Source: Microvelia longipes (Eukaryota; Arthropoda; Insecta; Hemiptera; Veliidae). Taken from it: a stretch of DNA of 64,000 nt. The stretch spans positions 15,317,487 through 15,381,486 of the forward strand of contig JACMZG010001913.1 in assembly GCA_018340805.1 (NCBI GenBank), in the 5' to 3' direction. Both the position numbers and the translations under genes were made by a program. Of this stretch, positions 42,605-54,785 are shown one piece after another (positions within the stretch are counted from its first letter, which is position 1; every line of letters starts with the position of its first letter). Under the pieces are notes generated by a model, which saw only the letters and a list, made by a program, of their open reading frames with translations, had not been told where the DNA came from and did not search any database.

Positions 42605-43053
42605 AGGCACTTATTTACTTGGTTCCCAACCTCAATTTATCTGAAAAAAATCGAGTGGATTTAGGTATAGGAACTAGGAGGTCTGTCTAATAACCATTAA
42701 AATCCCTTAGTTTCAATTTTTAATGGAGTTAAGACTTTAAGAAATCCCAAGTTTTTTGCTATGAGAACAAAAATTGCCTAATTTACTTGGGTCCCAATTT
42801 TATGTTGGGAACCAAGGGTACTTTCGTAGTATATCATCTTATTCACTTGATTATCAATCTTTTCTTTTTCCCCCCTTCTCAACCCCATACAAAAGCCCCA
42901 TTGCTTTTCAACACCCCCTATTAAGATTATTAAATTATTTCTTTTATATAATTTAGTAAATATATTGTCGGTACCCCAAGTGAATAATTGCCTTATATCG
43001 CCATATTTACTTGGGTCCCAACTTTATGTTGGGAACCAAGTAAATAAGTACCA
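42605..43053. mobile_element. multi-hairpin MITE with 'TTTACTTGGTTCCCAAC' ends
   Basis: The terminal inverted repeats are ACTTATTTACTTGGTTCCCA and its complement, about 28 bases. Internal copies of the same motif form hairpins at 42783-42820 and 43010-43050 (TTTACTTGGGTCCCAA..TTATGTTGGGAACCAAG). About 449 bp, no ORF. The target duplication could not be settled. Confidence 0.75.
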
Positions 43054-43725
43054 ACAGGTATGTGTAATGAGATAGGCCATGTCCCCTCTAGTAATAAATC
43101 TCTTAGAATTACTGTCCTTTGGTAAGTTATGAACGTTTAGATTACAAAAAAAGAATTAAACATAAGTAAATTGTCTGTCATATTAAGTTGGTCAAAAAAT
43201 GTAAATCACAATTTTTCTATATTATCTAAGTAATATAAATATATTTATTTCATAAAACTATCGTCATAAGTAAATAGGGTATTTTTTAAAAAAAAATAAT
43301 GAAAGAAAACCATCTTTCATAACGGAAATGAAAAAAAAACTAGGGAGTAGTGGCCTTTGGTTTTCTCCCCCTCAAAACCCCCCTATTTGATAGTTCTGTC
43401 AGGTGCTGCGCTCTACCGTCACAAATGTAAAGTAAACAAAAAAGACCTTCTCGTTCTCATTCTCGTCTTCCCCCATTCAACAAGAGTTTTACTACGACTA
43501 CGCTGTCCCTGGTCCATCTTTTTACTACTATCCCAAAAAAATAAACTCCCCACAATGCTTGAAGGCCATTTATTTATGTGTTATTTCAGTGTGTAATTTA
43601 AAAGTTCGATGTGAAGACGTATTTTTTAATATTATTTTTTTATAAGTTCCTCTTTTTTGTGGCAATTTTAAAGTGTTTTAATTAGTTATGTGCGATTTAT
43701 CTATATATGAGTGATTTTAAGTAAA
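43054..43725 (+). promoter_or_regulatory. 5' flank / probable promoter and 5' UTR of the GLCCI1/FAM117-like gene
   Basis: Directly upstream of the start codon, with a less AT-rich patch at 43355-43520 (CTCGTTCTCATTCTCGTCTT, ACGACTACGCTGTCCCTGG). No TATA or initiator element can be singled out. Inferred from position only. Confidence 0.3.
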
Positions 43726-43957
43726 ATGTCATCACAAAATTCTCAATGGGCTCGGCGATGTTCACCTTCCTCGAAACAAGGCCCCATGAAAGCAACTTTA
43801 CCTGTTTCTTCATTAACGAGGCAGAATTCCAACATTTCTTACTGTAATAGTAAAAATAGTAGTCCGAATTTATCGCCGACACAGCTTTGGAGGAGTCGTG
43901 TGTCTCCCGATCAAAACGCTGGCAATAGAAGTCCCGGTGCTTTCAACAACTATAGAG
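43726..43957 (+). CDS. GLCCI1/FAM117-family protein, coding exon 1
   Basis: The ATG at 43726 opens MSSQNSQWARRCSPSSKQGP, then MKATLPVSSLTRQNSNISY, a Ser/Asn/Pro-rich stretch and WRSRVSPDQNAGNRSPGAF, 77 codons to a phase 1 donor, AGAG|GTATTA at 43957. An in-frame GTG lies 15 bases upstream but ATG is preferred. GLCCI1/FAM117 proteins are cytoplasmic, Ser-rich and poorly characterised; vertebrate GLCCI1 is known as a glucocorticoid-induced transcript. Alone this exon is only suggestive; it is joined to the family by exon 2, which continues in phase. Confidence 0.8.
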
Positions 43958-44384
43958 GTATTATTTTCATTTATTTTGAACAGAATAAAGTCGATTTTAT
44001 GCGAGGGATTCCAAATTTCAATACGTTTGAAGTTAAAATAGTTCATCAGCCTATTTACTTTTCGAATGCTTTTTTATTCAAATTTTGACACACCATAAAA
44101 AGATAAGCTATTTTTCAGGTTTCTAGTTACAAGAGACTGAGTATTAGTAAAGAGTAAAGTTGCCAGTTTGGAGGTTTACATAGAACTCTAAAGCAACTTG
44201 AATGTGTTTGACTTACATTGTGTAAACACAGGTTGAAATGGATTTGACTTAAAGTTGAATAGATTCAATAAGTAAGATTACTCCTGTATTACAGGCTGTC
44301 AACGTTTATGCTAGGGCAACTTTGGGTTAGTTACTACAAAAGGAAGGTTACACAAATGTCATGTTGCCTGTCATTGATGAAGGT

Positions 44385-44830
44385 AAAGTGATGTATAAAT
44401 GAGGAGTTCAGCGTAGAGATAAGGTTCCAATTCCTACCCTCACATGGTCCTGAGCAAATTCTGTCACTTTTAGGTCCTCCGAATATCCACATTACAGCGC
44501 CACATATCATTCCATCCTGCCAATTTTCACCAGTTATAACATCCGATTCAAGTTTTTTTATATTAAAGAGAAAATTTTAAAAATATTAGCAATGGCGTTC
44601 TTTGTTGACTGTTCCTTAGCAACGGATAGAAATCAACAAAGCGGCATGTAAGAACAAGTGGCGCTGACTTGCCCCATAGTTGTTGAACTAGACTTCCCTT
44701 TTGACTCGAAGTCCCTTTGAGTTAAACTATACTTGACCAGATTAAAAGCTGGTTCATCTCACCCATAGGGAAAAGGGTGAGAGTCAGTACTCTGTCTTTA
44801 CAGCCGATCCCTCATTTTTTACATCACTTT
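44385..44830. mobile_element. MULE-like element, second member
   Basis: Ends are AAAGTGATGTATAAATGAG and CTCATTTTTTACATCACTTT, the same terminal motif as the 4506-5188 element. Flanks TGATGAAGGT (44375-44384) and AGAAGAAGGT (44831-44840) match at 8 of 10 positions, an aged 10-bp target duplication. 446 bp, no ORF. Confidence 0.75.
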
Positions 44831-45274
44831 AGAAGAAGGTTATTTTGACTGAGTGAATGTGATTTGAAATTCTTGTATTAAAACGACAACAATTTTATTT
44901 TTTTGGGCACAAATAAAACAACACCGATAATTTTCCACTTAGCAATTTTGACATTTTTTACAATATATTTTGACAATGGATCAGGACAGGTGGGGGTTAA
45001 CTTAAATGAGGAAAATATGGATTCCATTATCTCATGCTACTAGAAACCTGAGCTGTGAAGAACTAAATCGGACAACTCTTTTACTAACTCCAGTAGCTTT
45101 CCAAAAATTACCGATTTTAAATTTATATACACCATGGCAACTATTAGTTAGAACAGTTATATTTTTTGTTTCCTTTTATTTCAACCCTAATAAACATGGT
45201 TTACTGTTGTTATGTTTTGTATTGAAAAAAAAATCAGAAATTAAAAGTAAACAGAAGTTTTTTAAACTTCCACA

Positions 45275-45850
45275 GAATGCTACTTATACACGATTCAAAG
45301 TCCGTAGCAGCACCACCGTCGCTGATAAGAAATTGATAACAAAAGAATGATTGTTGTTACAGTCCTTACGGGTTTTTTTGGTTTTTCTTATTTCTGACAA
45401 TTATTTCTTTAATTTTTTTCTCAAAGGGCTTTTATTTAATTAATTTTAGGGCGTATGAACTCAGTAGAATCATTATTTCATTGAAAAATAGGGTATTAAT
45501 GGGTTGTCACAAGTATTTGAATTGAGTGATAAGAAGATGAAAACCACAATATAGTGTTTTATTTTATAATGTTACTTTTAAATACTTTTAGTTTGCACAA
45601 ACACACAATATACCTTTTTATTGCATTATATTGTTTAAATTAGTTGTAACAGGTATTTAAATTAACTGTTAACAAGCTGATTTTCACCATAATGGTATTT
45701 TAATTTAGTAATTGTTGTAATCAATTTTATTTACTCGCTGAAATAAGTAATAAGTCAATAAATTCATTTAGGTTTTTTATTTGGGGGACAAATCCAAGTC
45801 TGTAGTGATAAGAGCCTGATTCTATATTTAAAATCTTGAAATAATCAAAG
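45275..45850 (+). repeat. large inverted repeat, left arm
   Basis: About 570 bases from CGATTCAAAGTCCGTAGCAG to AGCCTGATTCTATATTTAAA recur in reverse complement at 50280-50870. The order of blocks is the same throughout, with scattered indels. Confidence 0.88.
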
Positions 45851-46229
45851 TATTTATCTATGACATATTTATATAGCTTCGGCTAGTTAGAAGTATAACT
45901 AGAAAGTATGAAAAGTTATCTTCAAATTGAATATGGGCAAAAAGCAGGTGATTTAGCCACGCCCACTCAGTTGATAGTTAGGGCCTCTGCCACACTAGCG
46001 TCGACCGGAGTCTAAATTTTGCCACCAATGAGTCGACAGTCTTACTGTTAATGCATCTATAGTCTCTGCAGTGAATATTACTGTGTTAATAAATTATTAT
46101 CACATATTAGCAACCAGTTTTAAAAAAACTAGCTTCATCAAAATTGGCAGAAGATTTGAAGGGAGTGGGTTGACTTGCTATTCTATTCTAATATAATTTT
46201 ACCTAAATCTTTAAAGCTTACAATTAAAA

Positions 46230-46605
46230 TCCATAGGGCCATATTAGCATTTTTGCCTCACTCTCTCTTAACTAATCCACCCCAGAGTTAGTATGCAGAC
46301 AAACATCTAGGAAGCACACCCTCATATGTGGCGGCTCATATGACTTGTTCACAGTTTGCCTAGTTGATTTAGCCAAACCAGACTCTATCCCAACTAACTA
46401 CTCTGGCTAGTGCCTGCGTCTGGTTCACAGTTTCCCTAGTTCATGTAGACCAGTTACACTCTGGCTAGGCTCACCAATCTGTCTTGTGCTGACCACTAGT
46501 TCACAGTGTGCTTAGTTCATCTAGTTATACTAGCTCCTCTGATCACATTGGTCTCACTTGGCCTGCGCTCATTCAACCAGTCTCACTTATCAACTGTCAA
46601 CTGTA
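46230..46605 (+). repeat. dispersed repeat 'actaatccacccyagag', copy 1
   Basis: Opens with GGGCCATATTAGCATTTTTG, then CATCTAGGAAGCACACCCTC. The body is built of diverged short repeats containing 'cacagt.tgccTagttcat.tag' and 'ctctggctag'. Collinear with 48065-48500. Confidence 0.8.
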
Positions 46606-48064
46606 AAAATATTGTGTAAACAAACCCTCTGTAGTGTTATTTTTGCCCGAAAGAGAAAAATTTATATTTTTTGTCACAAAAATATAATCATCATCATTGA
46701 CAGGTAACAAGAGATTTGTATAACCTCCTCTACTGTAACTCAGGGCACTAAAGTAGCCTTAGCAGCCAAACACATCTTCTTTTGACATCAGCTTAGATTT
46801 TTTGACTGTCAATAATACATGAGTGAAGTCACTCATTGATTCTATTCCACAATAAAGCAAATAATTGTTTTATGTCTTAAAACATTAAGCACGATATAAA
46901 AATAAAATAAAGATTATTAAACAAACCTAAAAAAGAGGCCTATAAATTTTATCCTATGTTTAAAAGAATGGATTCCAATTTTTTGAAAATATAACTAATG
47001 GACTATATAAAAAAAAAACATGGAAAGATAGTTAAAGAAAACTGACGTTGTTGGATTAAAGTGAAGACCAATGGTCTATTCCAGGTCACTAACTAATATA
47101 TACAAATATTATATACATGAAGTTACATTAGTATTATTAGTTCTGGTTTTATTGATTGACATGTATAACATAATGTAAACAAATCACATTTTTTATTAAT
47201 ACATTTAAAAATTTGTTCATATTGTGGCAGTATTCCACTTATATAAACTTAGGAATATGATATAGGACAACAAAGTTCAAGTTTTTTTTTATGGGAGTTG
47301 GTTCACTTGTTAATCTATTTCACTATATTTTGTTCTGAAATAAGTGTAACATTTTCTTTTGTCAGTTATAACAAAAAAAAGTTTTTTTTTAAAAACTAAT
47401 TGAATGCATGTAAATCATATTTTTTTCAAAACTTTATAATATTATTGATGTTTTTCAATTAAAACTTATATTTGATTGGGTAAAGAACTTACCTAGTAAG
47501 TTTTATTCAATGCTCAACCACTTCACTTTTCTAGAGGTCTAGAAATTAAAAAAATGGTTTTTCATCAGTGTGTTGAACATTTGAAAACAACCTATCACTA
47601 ATTGATTCAACTTTAAAAATGGAAAGAGACAAACTGCAAATGAACTTTAGTTCATGTTTTTAAGATTATTATTTGTGCGGCTATATTTATATATTATATG
47701 AAAAGTAAAGTTAACAAGTTAAGCTAGTTATCTAGGTTTTATCACAAGTTTGTATTTAATTGTGTACTCTTATATATAAACTCAGATTGCATTTTTACAG
47801 ACTGAGGTAAAATTAACAAAAGACATAATGTCTAATACCATTATTTATTGAATCGCCTTGAGACATTTATTAATCTCATTAAAACATCAAGTGTATAAAG
47901 TTGATTGGCTTTATAAATTCTAATCAAAGTTGAGTTCAATTTTCACATGGTGAGTTTTGTTTTGATGAATATGTTTTTATTTAGGTTCTGCAACATCTCT
48001 GTTTTAGTTTGATTTGAATTTTCCCAAATGAGGAATGGAAATAATTGGTTTTTCTTGTTATATT

Positions 48065-48500
48065 TTTAATGCTTAAACCCGTTGGGTCATATTAGCGTTT
48101 TTCCCTCACTAAACTAATCCACCCTAGAGTTTGTACACATCCAATCATCTAGGAAGAACACCCTCCGTACATATGACTAGTCCACAGTGTGCCCAGTTCA
48201 TATAGCCCAACCAGACTCTATCAAAACTCACTGCTCTGGCAAGTGTCCATGACTAGTTCATCTAGACCAACTAGACTGTGGCTAAGCTCACTGCTCTAGC
48301 TAGAGCCGACTACTTGCTCACAGTGTGCTTAGTTCATCTTGTCTTAATAGCTCCTCTGATCATATTAGTCTAACTTAGCCCGCCCTCGTTAAACCAGGCT
48401 CACCAATCCCATCAGCATCTCCATACTCTAGCTAGGCTCATTGGTCTGACTAATCTAGCGCCACCTAATAGAGAACTCTAGCAACCCTGATGTCAGTGTG
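48065..48500 (+). repeat. dispersed repeat 'actaatccacccyagag', copy 2
   Basis: Opens with GGGTCATATTAGCGTTTTTC, followed by CATCTAGGAAGAACACCCTC and the same internal short repeats as 46230-46605. It is the same orientation about 1.8 kb away. Confidence 0.8.
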
Positions 48501-48779
48501 CAAAAACTCATTCTTTAGCCCTGACCTGATTGTCAAAGTTCTGCAGTGCTACTAGAACCAAGTAGCACTGCGTTACGAGTCACTTACATTACTCGTGCCC
48601 CAGCTTAACTTTCACTGACTAAGTTTTCGGACATACGAAGGCTCAGTATATCTTTCCGACCTTCATCTCCATCAGCCCGTAGAACCTTGACTTTTTGTGA
48701 GCTGGAGACGACTGAAACGTAGATACAGACTTGTCTCAGACAAAAACAGAAACCAACCCCCCTCCCACATGTGCGTCAT

Positions 48780-48955
48780 AGCAGCCAGGGAAACCATGTA
48801 AAACCCTGGCTGTGTTGGCTGGCCTTGAATTCAATACCTCTCAAGTGTACGGTTCAAGGGATAACCTCATATTGAGGTCCTACTCCGGCTGGATTAAAAC
48901 CATTGATCTCAAGATCAAAATGGCAAGGGCTTCACCACTTAACTACCAGACTTGT
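48780..48955 (-). repeat. tRNA-derived SINE, copy A
   Basis: Minus strand: TCTGGTAGTTAAGTGGTGAA (A-box-like), later GGTTTTAATCC (degenerate B box), then a body shared with 50878-51030, including 'accctggctgtgttggctgg' on the plus strand. Confidence 0.65.
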
Positions 48956-49459
48956 TACTAGCTAGAATTTAAGATGTCACAATAGCTATTCATTTTATAT
49001 TTTAACTTATCACATATTCTTGATAATTGTTTTTGTATTTAATAAAAGAGTTTATACATGGAACATCCCACTTACTTAAAATATTACAATAGAAAAATAT
49101 GTTTCTATTATAATGTATTTCTTAACAATGAATAGAATAAAACTCTTATTATTCTATTATTAAAATATAAGTAATGAAATATTTTTTTTTATATTATAAC
49201 AATATTATAAATATTATAACAAAAATATAATATTTAAAGGTTTGAAAAAGACTTCAATTCTACAATATTTTAAGAACAATATATATTGGGGAGTTACTCA
49301 ATTTTCTAGTTATTAACAAAGATTACATGAATACTTGTAAACTAAATAACAAGTTTAATATGTGATTTATGCCCCTTAAAACTTTGTTTATTGCCCAAAA
49401 TTTCAGTCACTCACAAACTACGGGAAAAACATTGTTGTATTTAGAATGTAGTAATCTTA

Positions 49460-49983
49460 GAATAATACTATATATAGAAGGAGCACTACTGATAACACGA
49501 AAGGCGGTTCACTGGTGGACTTAAGTAATGCTGCCACCCTAACAATATACAATATTCTAAAAAAAAGTGGGCAATACTTCCGGTTGCTGAATTATGATGT
49601 TCTATTATTAATTAATGATTGATTATTCATATAATACTAATAGAAATATTGGTTCATTGCAATATTTTAAGCATTTTAAATTGTAGTTTAACGTTTTTAT
49701 TTAAAATTATATAAAAAGTAGTCCTCGTCAACTAAATGTAGATTCTTGTATTCCGCCACCCTTTTTCCATCTAAGACCGGTTTTATTAAATACTTAGCAG
49801 GTGTTTTAAGTTATTATATTTGATCTTTCTTCATTAATAGATATTTATGACACATATTTAAAATAATGTTTTGTTGATAGGGTAGTACCCCTACTTAAGT
49901 GCACCAGTCATCCGGCTTTTGTGTTATCAGTGGAATTACATTGTGTTTACGGTCCTGTGCTCCTTCTATGTATAGTATTATTC
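49460..49983. mobile_element. MITE-1 full copy, opposite orientation
   Basis: 524 bp, TA-flanked (49458-49459, 49984-49985), with MITE-1 ends. The 28-base asymmetric block (GGAATTACATTGTGTTTACG) is at the right end here, so the element is inverted relative to those at 8359 and 12058. Confidence 0.88.
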
Positions 49984-50279
49984 TAAGGTAGTAATAAACA
50001 CTATATGTGATTAATACTTGTAATTTAGTGAATGAGTATTTGCGATTCAAAGAGATAGTTGTAAGGTTGGCAATACCAATGGCGGGAAAACGAAAGGGTG
50101 ATCAAAGTTTTTTTATCATAGAATTAGCATGATAGCCGATAAAAAATCTTCTTTTATTTCTTTATTATTGGTTAATTTGTGGTAAATGCGGTAAAAATTA
50201 ATAGAACGACTATCAGTGCTAAAAAAGTTGCAAATATTTCATAGAAAAATACTTCGTTTATTCCAGGATTTTAAATATA

Positions 50280-50870
50280 GAATCAGGCTCTTATCACTAC
50301 AGACTTGGATTTGTCCGATTTAACCCAAAAATAATAAAACCTAAACGAATAATTCAAACAAACATTTTACAAAAAAGTGAATTTATTGAGTTATTAATTA
50401 TTTTATTGAGTAAATAAAATTGATTAATAAATTAAAACACCATTTAAAAAAATGAAGCTTGAAAATCAGCTTGTTATCAGTTAATTTAAATACCTGTTAC
50501 AACTAATTGGAACAATTTAATGCAATTAAAAGGTAATTTTGTGTGTTTGTACAAAATAAAATTAATTACAAGTAACATTAATTAATAATTAATAAATAAA
50601 ACACTATATTGTGATTTTCACCTTCTTATCACTCAATTTAAATATTCATGACAACCCATTAAACCCCTATTTTTAAATGAAATAGTGATTTTACTGAGTT
50701 CATACGCCCTAAAAGTAATTAAATTAAAGCACATTGAGAAAAAATTTAAAGAAATAATCGTCATAAACAAGAAAAACCCCATAAGGACTTTAACAACAAT
50801 CTCCCTTTCGTTATCAATTTCTTATCAGCGACGGTGGCACTGCTACGGACTTTGAATCGCAAATACATGT
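50280..50870 (-). repeat. large inverted repeat, right arm
   Basis: Reverse complement of 45275-45850 (CTTATCACTACAGACTTGGA, then CAGCTTGTTATCAGTTAATT, CTTATCAGCGACGGTGGCAC). On its outer side a SINE head (50878-51030) is attached, which the left arm lacks. Confidence 0.88.
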
Positions 50871-50877
50871 GATGTGA

Positions 50878-51030
50878 ATTATCCCTGGCTGGGTTGGCTG
50901 ACCTTGAATTCAAGACCTCCTGAGTGTACTGTACAAGGGATAACCTCATATTAAGGTCCTCCCCTGGCTGGATTTGAACCCTTGACCTCCATGTCGAAAG
51001 GCGAGTGCTCTTACACTGAGCTACCGGACT
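50878..51030 (-). repeat. tRNA-derived SINE head, copy B (best tRNA-like)
   Basis: Minus strand from 51030: CCGGTAGCTCAGTGTAAGAG (A box), then GGGTTCAAATCC (B box) at 50971-50981. The arrangement is tRNA-like, but the anticodon stem does not pair well and the sequence continues into a repeat body shared with 48780-48955, so a SINE rather than a tRNA gene is favoured. Confidence 0.65.
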
Positions 51031-51204
51031 CAGTATTATTATTATGTTAAATTGTTATTATTTGACTGATGAAATTTTTAGTTATGTAACAGCAATTAGA
51101 ATTCAGTTTTGTGTTATGAAGTTAAGTTTTCTTGTAACTCGTTACCACAAAGTCAAACATAAAATCATTGACTAAATGAAGCAATAATGATATTCCTGCT
51201 ATGA

Positions 51205-51554
51205 TGACTTTTATAGTACTGATTCGCACGGCTCTACTGGGTATGCTGACATTATTACTTTTAAACAAAATTGTAAAGATGCTCTAGTGATAGACCCATT
51301 CATCAGAAATGAAAGTAATGATTTAGTTCAAGTCTATCAAGAAAAGAAGGGCATCTATAACAAAGGTCTTAATTACTTATGAGAGAAATTATTTGAAGAG
51401 CATGATCTAAGGAATCATATTGTTAAAGGGCTTTGGTTTGATTATAGAGGCACTGTTCCTAAATCCACTTCAGACTTTTTTTTATTGAATTAGGTATACA
51501 CAATAGGGAATTGACAAGAATAGCCAAATCTATTATTTTAGATTTGCCTGGAAT
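51205..51554 (+). pseudogene. non-LTR retrotransposon C-terminal endonuclease-like fragment
   Basis: The frame DFYSTDSHGSTGYADIITF, DALVIDPFIRNESND, YQEKKGIYNKGLNYL-stop-EKLFEEH, GLWFDYRGTVPKSTSDF and stop resembles the C-terminal region of certain arthropod non-LTR elements (R.DI, then IDPT.R.E, Y.PTI.YL, GL..GARGTI). The D...D-type layout recalls a restriction-like endonuclease. One internal stop and the missing N-terminus make it dead. Confidence 0.65.
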
Positions 51555-52604
51555 TTTGGATCATTATATATTCTGCTAATTATTATTCTTTTTAACTTTC
51601 ATACTACTTTCTTGACTATTTTATATTATTTAAACAAATCTTTACAAAATTTTATAATTTAATCAAAATTATTATTTTGACTTTTGATTTATACATTATT
51701 CTTGTTGATTTTTAATTGCATTGTTTTTAACTAATTATTGTCTTATTGATAATTATGCTGTGTATGTAGCAACTTATTGCAAATAATCCAATTGTATTTT
51801 GGTAAATATATTATGTTTCTCTCTATGTTTCGGTTTCGTAAACCTGTTCAAAATGTTTTGCACCTCTCATAATTGTTTGAAACCGGACTCGATCGATTTA
51901 GATTGAAATATTTTATTTCTTTAAAAAAATATACATATAATGACATATGTATTATAATTTTTTCCGATTTTTGGAGATCTCAAGAAGGACAAGCCTTGAG
52001 TCAGGACTAAAAGTACGTTGTTTATATTTTAAAATTATTTTCTAAAATCTATTGATGCAACATTTGGTAATTAAAAGCTTCGCTATCATGATAATAATAT
52101 TTACATAAAAAGTAAACAATTATGTAAAAAAGTGCTTAAAGCTTATGCTAATAGTCAACTAATACAATACTAGGGTTATTGTTTAGAGTATTAAAATTGA
52201 TTTTATTAATATTTTGATTAGCGCAATATCTTAATTAATTTAGTATTAATTGAGTAATTAATATAATTCATTAAAGAAATAAAAAATATGAAATAAGACG
52301 TAATGCACGTGACAAATATATTGTAATATAAATATACATGTAATGGCTTGTTTAAAAGCCATTTCAAGTTTTAAAAACCCTTTTTTATGGTATCATTAAT
52401 TGAGTTAATGTATTTATTTTTCCACTAACAATAGGGATTGTAACCTCCTCAGCATCTTGCCTTATGTCAAGTTTTGTTTTTAATTTAAGAAATCCTTCAT
52501 GAGTTTTTGTGCACCGTAGGCAAAGGTAAAAACTCTGACATACATATGCTTACATAGACACACACACGCACATATTAATTCCCACACACAGTGCCCTCCT
52601 TTAA

Positions 52605-52870
52605 TTTCAAATTTATACCCTATCGTATAAGACTTAAGGGCTCAAACCCCAATTATAGCAAAAACTTCTTTCTACAGTGGGAGAAAAAGTTAAGTATTAC
52701 GAGAGTAAAAAGTTACTTTTTCTCTTTTGGGAGGAAAAACACTTCTTCGCCCCTTAATATCATAAGACAAAAATTAATTAGGACCTATTCCTCCTCAAAA
52801 GCTTGAATACTTAATATCATATGCAGATTAAGTAATTTTAAGAGGGCTTCTAGATTTAATTTTCTTGTTT
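52605..52870 (+). repeat. dispersed repeat R15/R52, copy 2
   Basis: Shares CAAACCCCAATTATAGCAAA, AAAAAGTTACTTTTTCTC..TTGGGAG and the 'gattaag...ggcttctaga' end with 15345-15580. Confidence 0.65.
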
Positions 52871-53884
52871 ATAGACTTACAACTAAGAATCACTAAAACT
52901 GTATCTATTTTCAAGAAAACTGTATTTATTTTTGATTGTTATGAACCTATTTCATTAGTAACGTAAAATAACGCCCTATCAATAAGTATTTATGTGGGTG
53001 TCAATTTAAAAAGAAGTAAATAAGGTAGTTTTTCTAGCAACCTTAAATTTTTAAATTTATTCCTTTGGAGCCTAGATAACATCAAACATTTTAGATGTTA
53101 TTTATAGATAAGAAAAAGTATATACTCTTTAAATACTCTTATGTGGTGGGTCTCTTTAAAAAATTATAATAAATTAATTTTTGTTTGTGTTATATTTATA
53201 CTAATGACTTTTTCAATTATTTTTATATTTTTATTAATTAAATAAAGAATATTAAAATTATAAATTGTATAAATTTAAATTTTATATACATATGGACCTT
53301 ATTATTTGTTTATTTATCTAAAATATCATATTTTTTAATTTTAAAATAAGAAATAGGAAATATTATTTGCAACTATTCTTTTAAATCTATTGTATAATTC
53401 TTTGTACCAAGTTTTTGTTTAAACTAAAACAAATAAAAGTTTCTATTTTTATCACTATAACATATTTTTTTTTTGTTAATTAGTAATTTATATTTAGCTT
53501 AAGCTTGTAAAATATTTTGTTTAGTAAGTGTAGCTAGTTGAGAATGTATTATTTCTCTCCGCTTGTCAGGCGTCAAGGTCAGATTTAACTAGAGCCTATT
53601 ATACACCTGTTATTGTTACGGTTGATAAAATGAACTTACAAATAAATTACCATATCGAAACATAAAATGTATTGTAATCAACAGAGTATGACACTTTGTT
53701 TTTGATTTTCCTCTCTCACTATTGTAGATAATCAAAAAGGTATTGCGTTTTCAAAAAATATTTGATACTCAGATTTATTTATTTTTATAAATTATTTATT
53801 TTAAGCATTTTTTAAACTTCATTAGTTTTTTTGCTATTTATGTGTGCTTTATTTCATTTATATTTCCTCCCAATAAGTTTTGAA

Positions 53885-54785
53885 CGTATTGGTAAAGGTG
53901 CCAGACCTGAAAAATATTACCAATTTTGTACCTTTTGAAACCAAATTTTCTTGAAAATAAACCTGGAATGATGTAGAAATAACATAGTCTTCCTATCCAG
54001 AGCAGAACCCCTCATATGACTGTGTACACTCTAAATATTTAGAAAATCACACAAATTTTAGATTTCTTGAAATAAGTGGTTGGTAAATAACTTGAAGAGG
54101 ACATTTTTTAAAGCTAATAAAATTCCCAATAAATAGAAATAGAATAGAAATTATTCAAAATTGGATACCTACAACCAAAGTTACAGCATTTGCAAAATAA
54201 CTTTAAAATGCACAAAATGTTAAAAATTTTTTAAACAAATTTGCTGACTGCAAAAATCAAAATTTTTTTTAGTGTTTTTGCCTATCTCATAACTTTGGAT
54301 ATATTTTCATTCATCCAATTTTGATGAATGAACACTCAATTTATTGGAAATTTTTATCAGCTTTCAAAAATGTTCTCTTCAAGTTTTGCACACGACTAAC
54401 AGGGAACCACTTATTTCAAGAAACCTATAATTTATCCGATTTTCTAAAATCTTGAGCGTGAGCAATCATATGAAGGTCTCCACTCTGGATACCCAGACTA
54501 TATTTTTTCTTTATTTATTTAACCTATATTTTTTCTTTATTATTAACCTATATTTTTCTTTATTATTTAACCTATATTTTTTCTTTATTATTTAACCTAT
54601 ATTTTTTCTTTATTATTTAACCTATATTTTTTCTTTATTATTTAACCTATATTTTCTTTATTATTATATATTTTTTCTTATTATTTAACCTATATTTTTT
54701 CTTTATTATTTAACCTATATTTCAAGAAAATTTGATTTAAAGCAGTACAAGATTAGTACCGTTTTTCAGGTCTGGCTCTTGGACT
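53885..54785. mobile_element. 900-bp foldback element
   Basis: The left arm (GCCAGACCTGAAAAATATTA, AAATTTTCTTGAAAATAAA, ATTTCTTGAAATAAGTGGTT, CTTGAAGAGGACATTTTTTA) is mirrored on the right (AATGTTCTCTTCAAGTTTTG, AACCACTTATTTCAAGAAAC, TTTTTCAGGTCTGGCTCTTG). Only the right arm is interrupted, by the tandem array at 54507-54722. Confidence 0.82.
54507..54722. repeat. about 25-bp AT-rich tandem repeat, 9-10 units
   Basis: Units of 'aacctatattttttctttattatt' with length variation of 1-4 bases, lying within the right arm of the foldback. Confidence 0.93.

Noticed and set aside
43711..43725. GTG start for the GLCCI1/FAM117-like protein
   Set aside because: An ATG in good position follows 15 bases later, and nuclear genes rarely use GTG.
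45006..45350. 114-residue plus-strand ORF
   Set aside because: It spans the edge of a dispersed repeat arm, has no domain, and its first half has no counterpart in the other arm.
50963..51030. A functional tRNA gene on the minus strand
   Set aside because: A and B boxes are good but the anticodon stem and acceptor stem do not pair, and the sequence continues into a repeat body shared with another locus.
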